A model generated the notes under the pieces. The model was not told where the DNA came from. It made no database searches and was given only the letters and a program-made list of their open reading frames with translations. From Brumimicrobium sp. (GTDB lineage: Bacteria; Bacteroidota; Bacteroidia; Flavobacteriales_D; Crocinitomicaceae), in the NCBI GenBank assembly GCA_023957385.1, contig JAMLGZ010000002.1:638411-702410 (forward strand): a DNA stretch of 64,000 bases, in the 5' to 3' direction. The position numbers and the translations under genes were made by a program. Positions within the stretch are counted from its first letter, which is position 1. Each line of letters begins with the position of its first letter. Positions 37,285 through 45,317 of this stretch are shown in pieces.

Positions 37285-37321
37285 ATATATGTACTTTATC
37301 TGGTAAAGGTATAATTTGATT

Positions 37322-37329
37322 CAAAAATA
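37322..37329 (-). promoter_or_regulatory. Putative -7 element before the small membrane protein/SPFH pair
   Basis: The minus strand reads TATTTTTG, a TAnnTTTG match, about 37 nt before the start codon. Confidence 0.35.
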
Positions 37330-37389
37330 CATTTAATTATGGATATAATTTACTTTTTAAGAATGTAAGGTGATTTTTATATTGAGAAA

Positions 37390-38196
37390 CTATTTACCAA
37401 GTATCTTTTTTATAAATGACTTCACATATTCCTTCCAACTAAAATTGTACAAGTATTCTTTTCGTTGAATACAATGTTTAACCTCTGTATAGGCATCTTG
37501 CGCTAAAACTGTATCTATGAATATGCCTCGATAGGTATAACGAGTCATCCTTTTATTTTGTATAAGTCGTTCATTTAATAGATCAAAATTATTTAGAACT
37601 CCCCATTTTTTAGTGTGAAATAGAACGTGTTGAATACTTGAATCTTGCCCTTCCACAACATTTATTTTTAGATTTCTATATTTTCGATAAGGTACTTTTA
37701 ATTGTTCTTCGACAAAGTGAATGAAGGTAAAACTATTGATAATATGAACATCTATAAAGATAAAAATACAATTCTTCTGATGTAAGTACCCATAAATAGA
37801 ATTCTCTCCAAATGTACTATTGTCATGTAAAGCCATAATTTCATCTCTATCTCTTCCCCAAATAAGTACGGAGTGTAGTGGGTCTTTAGTTCGAGTAAAA
37901 TCTTTATTTTTAATTACTCTATTAGAGATTGCTCCTGTGGAAGGTTTAGATTTTGTATAATCGAAGGTGTCACCATCCTTTAAATAATCTGTATATGCTG
38001 GGATAACGATAGTACCATCTTTAACAGTGAGTTGTAAATTTTTGATAAATAAATTAATATCAATATTTCTTTTCTCTTGTTTTGCTTGGTAGGCAATCTC
38101 TTTTAAATCAGAACTAATAAAAACAACACTGTCAGATAATAAGCCTAAATGGAAGGGAAGTTCCTCAAAGGTAATATGTTCATCTATTGTTAGCAT
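37390..38196 (-). CDS. AAC(3)-fold N-acetyltransferase, likely glycan-modifying
   Basis: The 268-residue protein matches the antibiotic_NAT (aminoglycoside 3-N-acetyltransferase) fold, although quite diverged. Matching parts are TVKDGTIVIPAYTDYL near the start, KDPLHSVLIWGRDRDEI with a conserved His before Ser-Val, HDNSTFGENSIYGYLHQK, and INSFTFIHFVEEQLKVPYR, corresponding to the NT-xx-H acetyl-CoA region. In this gene context it more likely acetylates an amino sugar on a surface glycan than an antibiotic. It is the last gene of a tight six-gene unit and lies 3 bp behind the deacetylase-like gene. Confidence 0.75.
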   Translation of the reverse strand: MLTIDEHITFEELPFHLGLLSDSVVFISSDLKEIAYQAKQEKRNIDINLFIKNLQLTVKDGTIVIPAYTDYLKDGDTFDYTKSKPSTGAISNRVIKNKDFTRTKDPLHSVLIWGRDRDEIMALHDNSTFGENSIYGYLHQKNCIFIFIDVHIINSFTFIHFVEEQLKVPYRKYRNLKINVVEGQDSSIQHVLFHTKKWGVLNNFDLLNERLIQNKRMTRYTYRGIFIDTVLAQDAYTEVKHCIQRKEYLYNFSWKEYVKSFIKKILGK

Positions 38197-38199
38197 GAT

Positions 38200-39189
38200 T
38201 TATGATTCTTTAAACATTGAAAAAGAAATAAAATTGCACCAGGATTTATTTCTTTGAATGAGTTTGTCTAATTGGTGGAGAGAATAATGTGTCGCCGCTT
38301 TAGGATGTCCTAATAATACGGTGTGTTTATCATTTTGTTTTTGGTTACGTTTTAGTATTTCCTCCGCTTTTGAAATAAAATATCCATCAACAGATGCCGA
38401 CATGAAGTGTGTTTGTGTAAGCATCTTCTTACGAGTTATACTTGAAGGCATAGGTTTTCCATCTCCAATTGGTTTGTGAGATTTTGGTAGGGTATTTCCT
38501 AGAATAAATAATCTCCAAAAGAATAGTGGGGAATAGTGATAAGAAGAAATTGGAACTTCGATGAAACTACCTTTTTCTTCAGCTTTACATACGTCATTTT
38601 CAAATTTCCAGAAATCTTTTGATGGAGCAGTGGTGTAATCATAATAATATGGTGAAATAATATTTTTTCCTCCACTAAAAACAGATGAATCTAATTTGAT
38701 ACCCAATTCTAAAAAGGCAGGTTTGATTTGATCAAAGGGCTGTATGCACCACCCTCCGGCACGAAATGCAGTGGGGCTTTCATTGGTGATGTTTTTCAAT
38801 TCTTCTGTATATCTTCTAAAGATATCTATGATTTCTTCTTGATTGAAATCGGATAATTTGTAATAATCATAATTAAACTCCCAACGTTCGCCATTATAAA
38901 TAGTTTTTTCCCAATGTGGATGTATATGTAATTGGCAATCGTGTCCTTGATTTTTTATCTTTTTAATTTGTTCTGTAACTAATTGATATTGTCTTTCTAA
39001 TTCTTGAAATTGGTCTTTGTACTCCCTTAGTTTAATAATGAATCCACAGTCAATAAAAAAGGTAAATTTTGCCTGATGTTTTTCAGCAATTGCTAGAATT
39101 TGTTCAGTAGGGTATAGTAAGGATTTTTCAATGGTTCCGTGATTGTGGCCAAAGAAAATTTCATAATCGTATGTTATATATGTATTCAT
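38200..39189 (-). CDS. Polysaccharide deacetylase-like (NodB-fold) protein
   Basis: The 329-residue protein has the marks of carbohydrate esterase 4/NodB-like enzymes: YDYEIFFG at the start (first Asp), CQLHIHPHW (metal-binding HxxxH-like) at about 100, and FRAGGWCIQPFD at about 165. It has no signal peptide, so it probably acts in the cytoplasm or on lipid-linked intermediates. Its start overlaps the FemAB-like gene by 4 bp and its stop is 3 bp from the AAC(3)-like gene. A deacetylase beside an N-acetyltransferase suggests remodelling of amino-sugar N-acyl groups. Confidence 0.78.
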   Translation of the reverse strand: MNTYITYDYEIFFGHNHGTIEKSLLYPTEQILAIAEKHQAKFTFFIDCGFIIKLREYKDQFQELERQYQLVTEQIKKIKNQGHDCQLHIHPHWEKTIYNGERWEFNYDYYKLSDFNQEEIIDIFRRYTEELKNITNESPTAFRAGGWCIQPFDQIKPAFLELGIKLDSSVFSGGKNIISPYYYDYTTAPSKDFWKFENDVCKAEEKGSFIEVPISSYHYSPLFFWRLFILGNTLPKSHKPIGDGKPMPSSITRKKMLTQTHFMSASVDGYFISKAEEILKRNQKQNDKHTVLLGHPKAATHYSLHQLDKLIQRNKSWCNFISFSMFKES

Positions 39190-40094
39190 CTACCTTTTAT
39201 CTTTTGATACATCCCATAAAATATTTTAAACCACCAAGGTGAATTATCCCAAGAATAATGGAAATAATAAACATCTTCTGCTCCAAATCTTGTATTGAAA
39301 TAACGTACTCCCTCTGCATTAGATCCACCAAAATCAATCAGGCAATTATGCTCAAAACCATGTGATATAAGATGGTTCATGAGCGCATACATGGATCCAT
39401 TTTTTTGTGATTCTTCTGTTGCTGTTCCTTTAATGTAGAGAAGTTGATTTTTGTATTGCGTTCCAATTAATCCTCCAATTAATTCTCCCTTTTCATACAA
39501 TCCTACTTTATAAAGTAGTCCTAATTTCTCTGCTTCATTAAATAAGGTGTATAATGTTTGAGATTCTTTTGGATTAAAAACATTTAATTTCTTAGAAAGC
39601 TCAGTTATAATAACCCTCAATAGCTTATCAAGCTTAACGTCTTTGTCATTTATTTCTAATTGGGATTGCTCAAATTTTTTGAGCATCCTTTTCGCTTGTG
39701 TTTTGAGATTGTATTGTTCTTTTGTGAGAATTTGTGTGAGTAATTGTTCTTTTTTAATCCGGAGTGGAACCGTGTTGTTGACGATTAGTTCTCCCTTTTT
39801 AAATCGTTCAAGCAAGGAATTTTCAAAATCTATCCAATCTATATCTCCTTTATTTCCAAGAGGTTCATGAAACTTTTGAAACAATGGATAATAAAGCCGC
39901 CTAATCCCTCCTTTAGTTGTTACTCCGACAGGTATCCCGTATGAATAATCTTCTGCGAGATAAGCATCCCAGTCTTGTGCAGTGGCATCCCAATAGAAAG
40001 AAAGAGAACTAACGAGTGCACAGGGTGTATTTTCTACCATAGCATCCCATTTTTTTCGGTCAATATTTTTTTGATTTATCCAAATAGCCTTCAC
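39186..40094 (-). CDS. FemAB/GNAT-like acyl- or aminoacyltransferase
   Basis: The 302-residue protein resembles the FemAB/acetyltransferase-6 fold: an N-terminal part (SSLSFYWDATAQDWDAYLAE) and a C-terminal GNAT core (LGLLYKVGLYEKGELIGGLI, then NGSMYALMNHLISHGFEHNC and IDFGGSNAEGVRYFNTRFGA). These enzymes attach an amino acid or acyl group to cell-wall or surface material. The start is GTG. It overlaps the deacetylase-like gene by 4 bp; MBOAT lies 45 bp upstream. The acceptor is unknown. Confidence 0.78.
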   Translation of the reverse strand: MKAIWINQKNIDRKKWDAMVENTPCALVSSLSFYWDATAQDWDAYLAEDYSYGIPVGVTTKGGIRRLYYPLFQKFHEPLGNKGDIDWIDFENSLLERFKKGELIVNNTVPLRIKKEQLLTQILTKEQYNLKTQAKRMLKKFEQSQLEINDKDVKLDKLLRVIITELSKKLNVFNPKESQTLYTLFNEAEKLGLLYKVGLYEKGELIGGLIGTQYKNQLLYIKGTATEESQKNGSMYALMNHLISHGFEHNCLIDFGGSNAEGVRYFNTRFGAEDVYYFHYSWDNSPWWFKIFYGMYQKIKGR

Positions 40095-40139
40095 GAAACG
40101 AAGATAAAGAAATCTTTTTATTTGTATTGTTTTCTGCTT

Positions 40140-41804
40140 CTAGAATGCAAAATATACAAAGTGTTTGGACGTATCTGCCATCAGTTGATAAATAAGAATT
40201 ACGAATACGCAACTGATGATGGCTTGTACTATAAAATGTTGTTTTGAGAAAACGCGTATGGTTTTATCCTCCACTGAATCAGGTAGCCAATGTAAAAATA
40301 GCCCGAAACCTGTGAGCAGTAATGGAATGGTGAAACTCGTACACATTAACCAGAACGCATCCCAACTGAAGTTAAATTGATTAATAATATGCATAAAATA
40401 TGCATTGGGTTCATTTTCTCCTTCTACACGGAACCAAATTCGTGTGGTGGTAAAGAAAAAGAAAGTGGATAATATCTTCCATATTCTTACTATTACATGA
40501 TTAGAATTCTCATAAGGTGAGATTTTTTTCCAATGATTATAGAATACAAGTCCAATTCCATTTAATGCTCCCCAAATTACAAAATTTTGATTGGGATTAT
40601 GCCACAAACCACCTATGACCATTGTAATCAATAAGTTCATATCACGATATATCGTGTTTTTATAATTAGGAAAGGCTAGTTGAATAATAAAATATAAGCT
40701 CAAAAGAGCAGAGTAAACAAAAAAAAGTGCATACCATCGGGTAATAAAAAATAAGAAAATAAATATAATGGTAAAAGTGAATACAGTAGCAAAACCTCCA
40801 GATCTATTTCCACCTAATGGAATATATAAATAATCTTTCCACCATGAACCTAACGAGACATGCCATCTCCGCCAGAATTCTGCGTTATTGAGTGATTTGT
40901 ACGGCCTGTTAAAATTCATTTTTAAATCAAACCCCATTAATTTTGCGATACCCGTTGCCATATCAGTATATCCTGCAAAATCTCCATATATCTGTACGGA
41001 ATATCCTATCATGGCAAAATATCCGACAAATCCAGGGTAGGCATCTGGAGAATCAATAATCTTATCGATAAAATGAACCGCCACATAGTCTGCTAGAATC
41101 AATTTCTTGAACATCCCTTTAAGAATCTGAAAAATAGCCCAGCCAAAACCATCTTTATCAAGATAATAAGGTCTGTCTATTTGTGGGATAAAATCTTTTG
41201 CACGAACAATTGGTCCTAAAATGAGATGGGGAAAGAAGGAAATAAAAAAGGAATAGGTAAATAAGTTTTTAACCGGAGGTACTGTTTTTCGATATACATC
41301 TATCAGATATGCTGTTGAACTAAAAGTAAAAAAAGACACACCTGCTGGCAACAAAATACGTTCAAATATGCTATGACTTCCTGTTGTGCTAAATCCATTT
41401 TGGAAATATGCGAACAAATTAAACACTTCATATTTAGTATGAAATAATTCGTTAAATGAATTTGTAAAGAAATAGGCATATTTAAAATAAGAAAGAACTA
41501 ATATATTTAAGACTACTCCAATAGTTAGAAATATTTTTTTTACCTTGACTCTTTCTGCGTTTGCAATATATAATCCTATCTTATAATTCGATAGTAAAGT
41601 AAAAATCAGGATGAATACAGATAATCCAGATGATTTGTAATAAAAGAATAAACTTATCAGAATGAGATAAATACTCCTTACCACCTTGTTTTTATGCAAA
41701 ATGGAAAAAAATATCATGACCACTAGAAAGAATAGCCAGAAGTCTAACTTTGAAAAAGTTAAGTCTATTCGTGCAAATGAAAATACATCTAGTAGTCGTT
41801 GCAT
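40140..41804 (-). CDS. MBOAT family O-acyltransferase (AlgI/DltB-like)
   Basis: The 554-residue protein has about 12 transmembrane segments and the family motifs WRRWHVSLGSWWKDYLYIPL (first conserved His) and IGGLWHNPNQNFVIWGALNG (catalytic His). AlgI-type MBOATs pass an acetyl group from cytoplasmic acetyl-CoA to a periplasmic partner that modifies a polysaccharide. It lies 2 bp after the first of two SGNH hydrolase genes, the usual AlgI/AlgJ/AlgX-like set. It is followed 45 bp later by the FemAB-like gene. Confidence 0.93.
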   Translation of the reverse strand: MQRLLDVFSFARIDLTFSKLDFWLFFLVVMIFFSILHKNKVVRSIYLILISLFFYYKSSGLSVFILIFTLLSNYKIGLYIANAERVKVKKIFLTIGVVLNILVLSYFKYAYFFTNSFNELFHTKYEVFNLFAYFQNGFSTTGSHSIFERILLPAGVSFFTFSSTAYLIDVYRKTVPPVKNLFTYSFFISFFPHLILGPIVRAKDFIPQIDRPYYLDKDGFGWAIFQILKGMFKKLILADYVAVHFIDKIIDSPDAYPGFVGYFAMIGYSVQIYGDFAGYTDMATGIAKLMGFDLKMNFNRPYKSLNNAEFWRRWHVSLGSWWKDYLYIPLGGNRSGGFATVFTFTIIFIFLFFITRWYALFFVYSALLSLYFIIQLAFPNYKNTIYRDMNLLITMVIGGLWHNPNQNFVIWGALNGIGLVFYNHWKKISPYENSNHVIVRIWKILSTFFFFTTTRIWFRVEGENEPNAYFMHIINQFNFSWDAFWLMCTSFTIPLLLTGFGLFLHWLPDSVEDKTIRVFSKQHFIVQAIISCVFVILIYQLMADTSKHFVYFAF

Positions 41805-41806
41805 TC

Positions 41807-43249
41807 TTAGTTTTGTTTTAATATTGAATTATCCTGATATTCTTCCATTTGGTGTATCCATTTTAAGAAAGATTCTATCAGCATATTTCCTTTTAAATGA
41901 TACCCTTCACTCGTAAAATGAATATAATCAGATTTCATTAGACCATTTAGTCTCCATGTTTTAGAAGCACCAAGTTCACCCATAATTCCATATAAATCCC
42001 ACACAGGAATTTGATATTCCTTTGCCAATTCAATAATTACAGTTCGTTCCCTAGCTACATTTTTATTTGGATATTTTCTATAATAATAAGCATCATTGGG
42101 AACTGTCAAAAGAATAGCGCAATTTGGATTGGCAGCGAGCACCTTTTGCATCATTTTTTTTAGGTTTGATTTGTAAGTCTCAGGTTTAAATTGATCGTAG
42201 GTTACGTTGGCATCATTGGTTCCTACAGAGAAAACAAATAAATCAGGGGGGCTTTGTTTGAGTTGTTCATCTAAATAAACATTGTCCAAATAATTGTATA
42301 AACCAGCTCCATTTACTCCAATTGTATTATATGAAATACCAGGTCTATTGTTAAGTAATTGAAATCCATATAGGTAAAGAGGGTTTGGAATTAGTTCACA
42401 AACAAAAGTTGTATCTTCAGCAGTTCGGATAGTATCTGTTTTATAGGATGTTGAATCGATGATTCGAGAAAATTCTAAATGGAAGGTGTTAGTTTCTCCT
42501 GATAAGTATAAATCTGTTGTTCCCAAAGACTCGTCTCTGATTTGATTGAGTATGGATATTCCTTCACTCTCTAGTTTTATATTATATGGTAGCACTCCTT
42601 TATTGTGATAAATCCGAACATGTTGAATAGGAGGTTGGCTCTCTGTTTTACGATATCTAAAGTCCATTTTTATAAGCGTGTCGTTACTGTGAATTGCCAT
42701 CCCCATAAGACCGTATTTAGTGGTGTCTTTTCGGATAACACTTCGATGCCCTTCCCAGTTATTGTCAGAGGTGAATGTATAGCTAGATGGATTGTTTGTC
42801 TTAGCTAAATTATATGGGAATACCCAATTTCTTTCGCCTGGTAATTTTGCCCAATATGTTTGTAGATAATTCCGAACATCATTTGTGTATATATCTGCTT
42901 GAACATGTGAGCCTCCAATATGGTAAAAATTGAGTTTTCGGTCATTATTTTTAACCATTTGGCGTAATTCGAAGAAGAGTCGTTCAAAACTGGGGCTATT
43001 TGGTGTGTAGAACTGAAAATGATTATTCCCAAATTGAATAAAATTGAGCTTACTGTATTTGGAAGAATCTAATATGCCAAAAAAAGTATCATTTATGTAT
43101 TTGTCTAAAGCTTGGTAATTCTGAATATGGTAATAGGTGATAGAATCTGTCTTATCTACCCGAATTGTATCTTGACTCCAAGTGGAAGTGGTATGAATCA
43201 GTATGCATAATATGTATAGTATAAAGTATTTCATTGGCTTATTTGTCAT
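41807..43249 (-). CDS. Periplasmic SGNH hydrolase-like protein (second)
   Basis: The 480-residue protein has a signal peptide (KYFILYILCILIHTTSTWSQ). SGNH blocks: block I FYHIGGSHVQADIYTNDV (GGS in place of GDS, Ser kept), block III FSVGTNDANVTYDQF (GxND) and block V DYIHFTSEGYHLKGNML (DxxH). It is likely the O-acetyl transfer partner of the MBOAT. It overlaps the upstream SGNH gene by 11 bp and runs into MBOAT. The role is inferred from AlgJ/AlgX-like systems. Confidence 0.85.
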   Translation of the reverse strand: MTNKPMKYFILYILCILIHTTSTWSQDTIRVDKTDSITYYHIQNYQALDKYINDTFFGILDSSKYSKLNFIQFGNNHFQFYTPNSPSFERLFFELRQMVKNNDRKLNFYHIGGSHVQADIYTNDVRNYLQTYWAKLPGERNWVFPYNLAKTNNPSSYTFTSDNNWEGHRSVIRKDTTKYGLMGMAIHSNDTLIKMDFRYRKTESQPPIQHVRIYHNKGVLPYNIKLESEGISILNQIRDESLGTTDLYLSGETNTFHLEFSRIIDSTSYKTDTIRTAEDTTFVCELIPNPLYLYGFQLLNNRPGISYNTIGVNGAGLYNYLDNVYLDEQLKQSPPDLFVFSVGTNDANVTYDQFKPETYKSNLKKMMQKVLAANPNCAILLTVPNDAYYYRKYPNKNVARERTVIIELAKEYQIPVWDLYGIMGELGASKTWRLNGLMKSDYIHFTSEGYHLKGNMLIESFLKWIHQMEEYQDNSILKQN

Positions 43250-44693
43250 TCATTATTTTAGTATAGGCAGCCATAAAGGCATCGTAAAACTTTTGCGCTG
43301 CGATTTTAGCTCCTTTTACAGAGAAGTGGATATAATCATTTGCAGCTAAGTCATTTTCTACCCAAGCAACCATAGCATCCTTTCCTCCCATAGCTTCATA
43401 TAAATCAAAATACGCGCCACCTACCTCTTTAGTCCTTTTTTTCATACATTCAATGTAATAAGGAAGTATAGGATAAGTAGTGTATTCACCTTCGACGAGA
43501 GTTGACATATCGCTAGGGCCAATTACAATAATAGCGGCATTGGGTCTTAAACGTTTAATAACTTGCAATTGACCTTTAAAGAAACTGGCCATGTTGGCGG
43601 CATCTGTAGAGTCTTTAATGTATGGAACTGAATTCCCGCCAAATTGCATAATAAACAAATCTACATTCTGCTCATCATATATTCGTTTGGCTAATCCTTG
43701 ATTAATTTTTCCAAAGAAAGTACCGCTAGAACCCCGCATCGCAATATTATCCACTAGGATTCCATTTCCTCCCTCTAGGGAATATCCTAAGAAAGTTGGG
43801 CTAGTAACTGCTTCAAATTCAAAGCGAACATTTTCAGGTGTTGTAGCTAAGTTTAAGGTATAAATATGGTATTTGCCATCGCTAATGAGTGAATCATTTC
43901 GTATATTTTCTCCATTTACAAATACCTTAACTAGGCACTTTGTATAGGCATCTGTATAGTGCATGTAAATATTTGTAAATACCTTAGATCTTCCAAAAGC
44001 TACTTTTCCAGGAATGATTTCGACCCATGCTTTTGATGGAGGTAATGATTTTATAGAATCATTTTTAACAACAGATTTAATGGTATCTTCTGGAGTGAAT
44101 CTTCCGACTGTATTTAAAATTCCATAGTTGCTCGATTGTTTTAGAGCTCCTCCTCCATAGTTTGTATAGCGAATAAAATTAGGAGAATAAGTTTGCGTAA
44201 AACTCATAGAATTGATAGTGTTGACTGCAGGAATAAACCCAGGACCATAACCTCCAAATTGTTCTTGTAAGCGTTGCCGAAGAAATGAAGTAAATCTGTC
44301 TCCTTCAATTTGTGAATCTCCGTAATGGAGAATCCTTACTTTTTTGCTATTAGCTAAATGAAGTTGTGTAAAAAAGGTTTTAAAAGTTTCTTTAGCCGTA
44401 TTGTTGTATTCCAAATGTTGAGAAACATTTATATTAAAGTTGAGAACTTTAATAGTTGTATCGATGGAATCAGTATTGTCTATGATGGTAGTATCAATAT
44501 CTACTACAATATCTTTCAGATCAACTTTTTTCCTAGTATCTATCTTATGTAATTTGTTTTGAGAGATAAAGCGAAAATCATATCCTGCTATTTTCAGTTT
44601 TCCAGAAGGCACGAGCAGAGAGATTCCTCCTAAGATACTCAGACAGATTGTGATAAATAAGATAATATGAAAGGGACTATAGTTTTTACGCAC
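43239..44693 (-). CDS. SGNH hydrolase-like protein, membrane-anchored (first)
   Basis: The 484-residue protein has an N-terminal helix (FHIILFITICLSILGGISLL). SGNH blocks are complete: VRILHYGDSQIEGDRFTSF (GDS), FIMQFGGNSVPYI (GxN) and NDYIHFSVKGAKIAAQKFYD (DxxH). Starting at a GTG with a TAnnTTTG element 5 nt upstream, it is the first gene of the six-gene unit. Two SGNH proteins with one MBOAT fit an acetyl-transfer relay onto a surface polysaccharide. Confidence 0.85.
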   Translation of the reverse strand: MRKNYSPFHIILFITICLSILGGISLLVPSGKLKIAGYDFRFISQNKLHKIDTRKKVDLKDIVVDIDTTIIDNTDSIDTTIKVLNFNINVSQHLEYNNTAKETFKTFFTQLHLANSKKVRILHYGDSQIEGDRFTSFLRQRLQEQFGGYGPGFIPAVNTINSMSFTQTYSPNFIRYTNYGGGALKQSSNYGILNTVGRFTPEDTIKSVVKNDSIKSLPPSKAWVEIIPGKVAFGRSKVFTNIYMHYTDAYTKCLVKVFVNGENIRNDSLISDGKYHIYTLNLATTPENVRFEFEAVTSPTFLGYSLEGGNGILVDNIAMRGSSGTFFGKINQGLAKRIYDEQNVDLFIMQFGGNSVPYIKDSTDAANMASFFKGQLQVIKRLRPNAAIIVIGPSDMSTLVEGEYTTYPILPYYIECMKKRTKEVGGAYFDLYEAMGGKDAMVAWVENDLAANDYIHFSVKGAKIAAQKFYDAFMAAYTKIMNDK

Positions 44694-44698
44694 GAAAA

Positions 44699-44706
44699 CA
44701 AAAATA
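44699..44706 (-). promoter_or_regulatory. Putative -7 element of the glycan-modification unit
   Basis: The minus strand reads TATTTTTG, ending 5 nt before the GTG start of the first gene; this predicts a leaderless message for the whole unit. Confidence 0.4.
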
Positions 44707-44815
44707 CCTATTTAGATAGTATCTAAGTTTAGATATATGAAAAATGTTATTGACAGAGTAATTCACAGGTTAGAAAGATGATAAACGGTCTAGTAGATAA
44801 GTTAATGAAAAAAAT

Positions 44816-44823
44816 TACTTTTG
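44816..44823 (+). promoter_or_regulatory. Putative -7 element of the YkgJ family gene
   Basis: TACTTTTG matches TAnnTTTG and ends 4 nt before the ATG, predicting a leaderless message. Confidence 0.4.
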
Positions 44824-44827
44824 TATT

Positions 44828-45316
44828 ATGGAATATCAAAAGGATATAGATAGAGCTAAATCTAATAAAAATGCATATAAAAAATTGGGTAACCAATTAA
44901 AACGTATGAAGGAAAAGGACTTGGATAATCTTTTCCATGAACAGCATGAATCGGTATTTCAAGAAATAGATTGCTTAGCATGCGCAAATTGTTGTAAAAC
45001 AACTAGCCCTATCTTTCGAGACATAGATATTCAACGTTTATCTAAGAGATTACATACAAAACCTGCAGCCTTTATTGAGAAATACTTGAGAATTGATGAG
45101 GATAATGATTATGTACTTCAATCATCTCCATGTCCCTTTCTACAAGCAGATAATAAGTGCAGTGTTTATGAAGATAGACCATTGGCTTGTAGGGAATATC
45201 CACATACAAATCGTAAAAAGATGTATCAGATTATGGATTTAACTGTACGAAATACCCGTGTCTGTCCTGCAGTTAGTCGCATCTTTGAGAATATTTCAAA
45301 AACTACTAAGAAATAG
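44828..45316 (+). CDS. YkgJ family cysteine-cluster protein
   Basis: The 162-residue soluble protein carries the CxxCxxCC cluster (CLACANCCKTTSP, about residues 51-63) and later CPFLQADNKCSVYEDRPLAC, giving the eight-cysteine CxxCxxCC...C...C...C pattern of the zinc/iron-chelating YkgJ family. The function is unknown; metal binding is established only for the family. It ends one base before the stop of the giant convergent gene, with no terminator. Confidence 0.88.
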   Translation: MEYQKDIDRAKSNKNAYKKLGNQLKRMKEKDLDNLFHEQHESVFQEIDCLACANCCKTTSPIFRDIDIQRLSKRLHTKPAAFIEKYLRIDEDNDYVLQSSPCPFLQADNKCSVYEDRPLACREYPHTNRKKMYQIMDLTVRNTRVCPAVSRIFENISKTTKK

Positions 45317-45317
45317 T

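Noticed and set aside
37390..38196. Aminoglycoside resistance gene
   Set aside because: The fold match is real but the sequence is diverged, lies in a surface-glycan unit and shows no sign of mobile DNA, so a resistance role is not supported.
39643..39870. Plus-strand frame inside the FemAB-like gene
   Set aside because: Antisense to a supported gene; no start context or domain.
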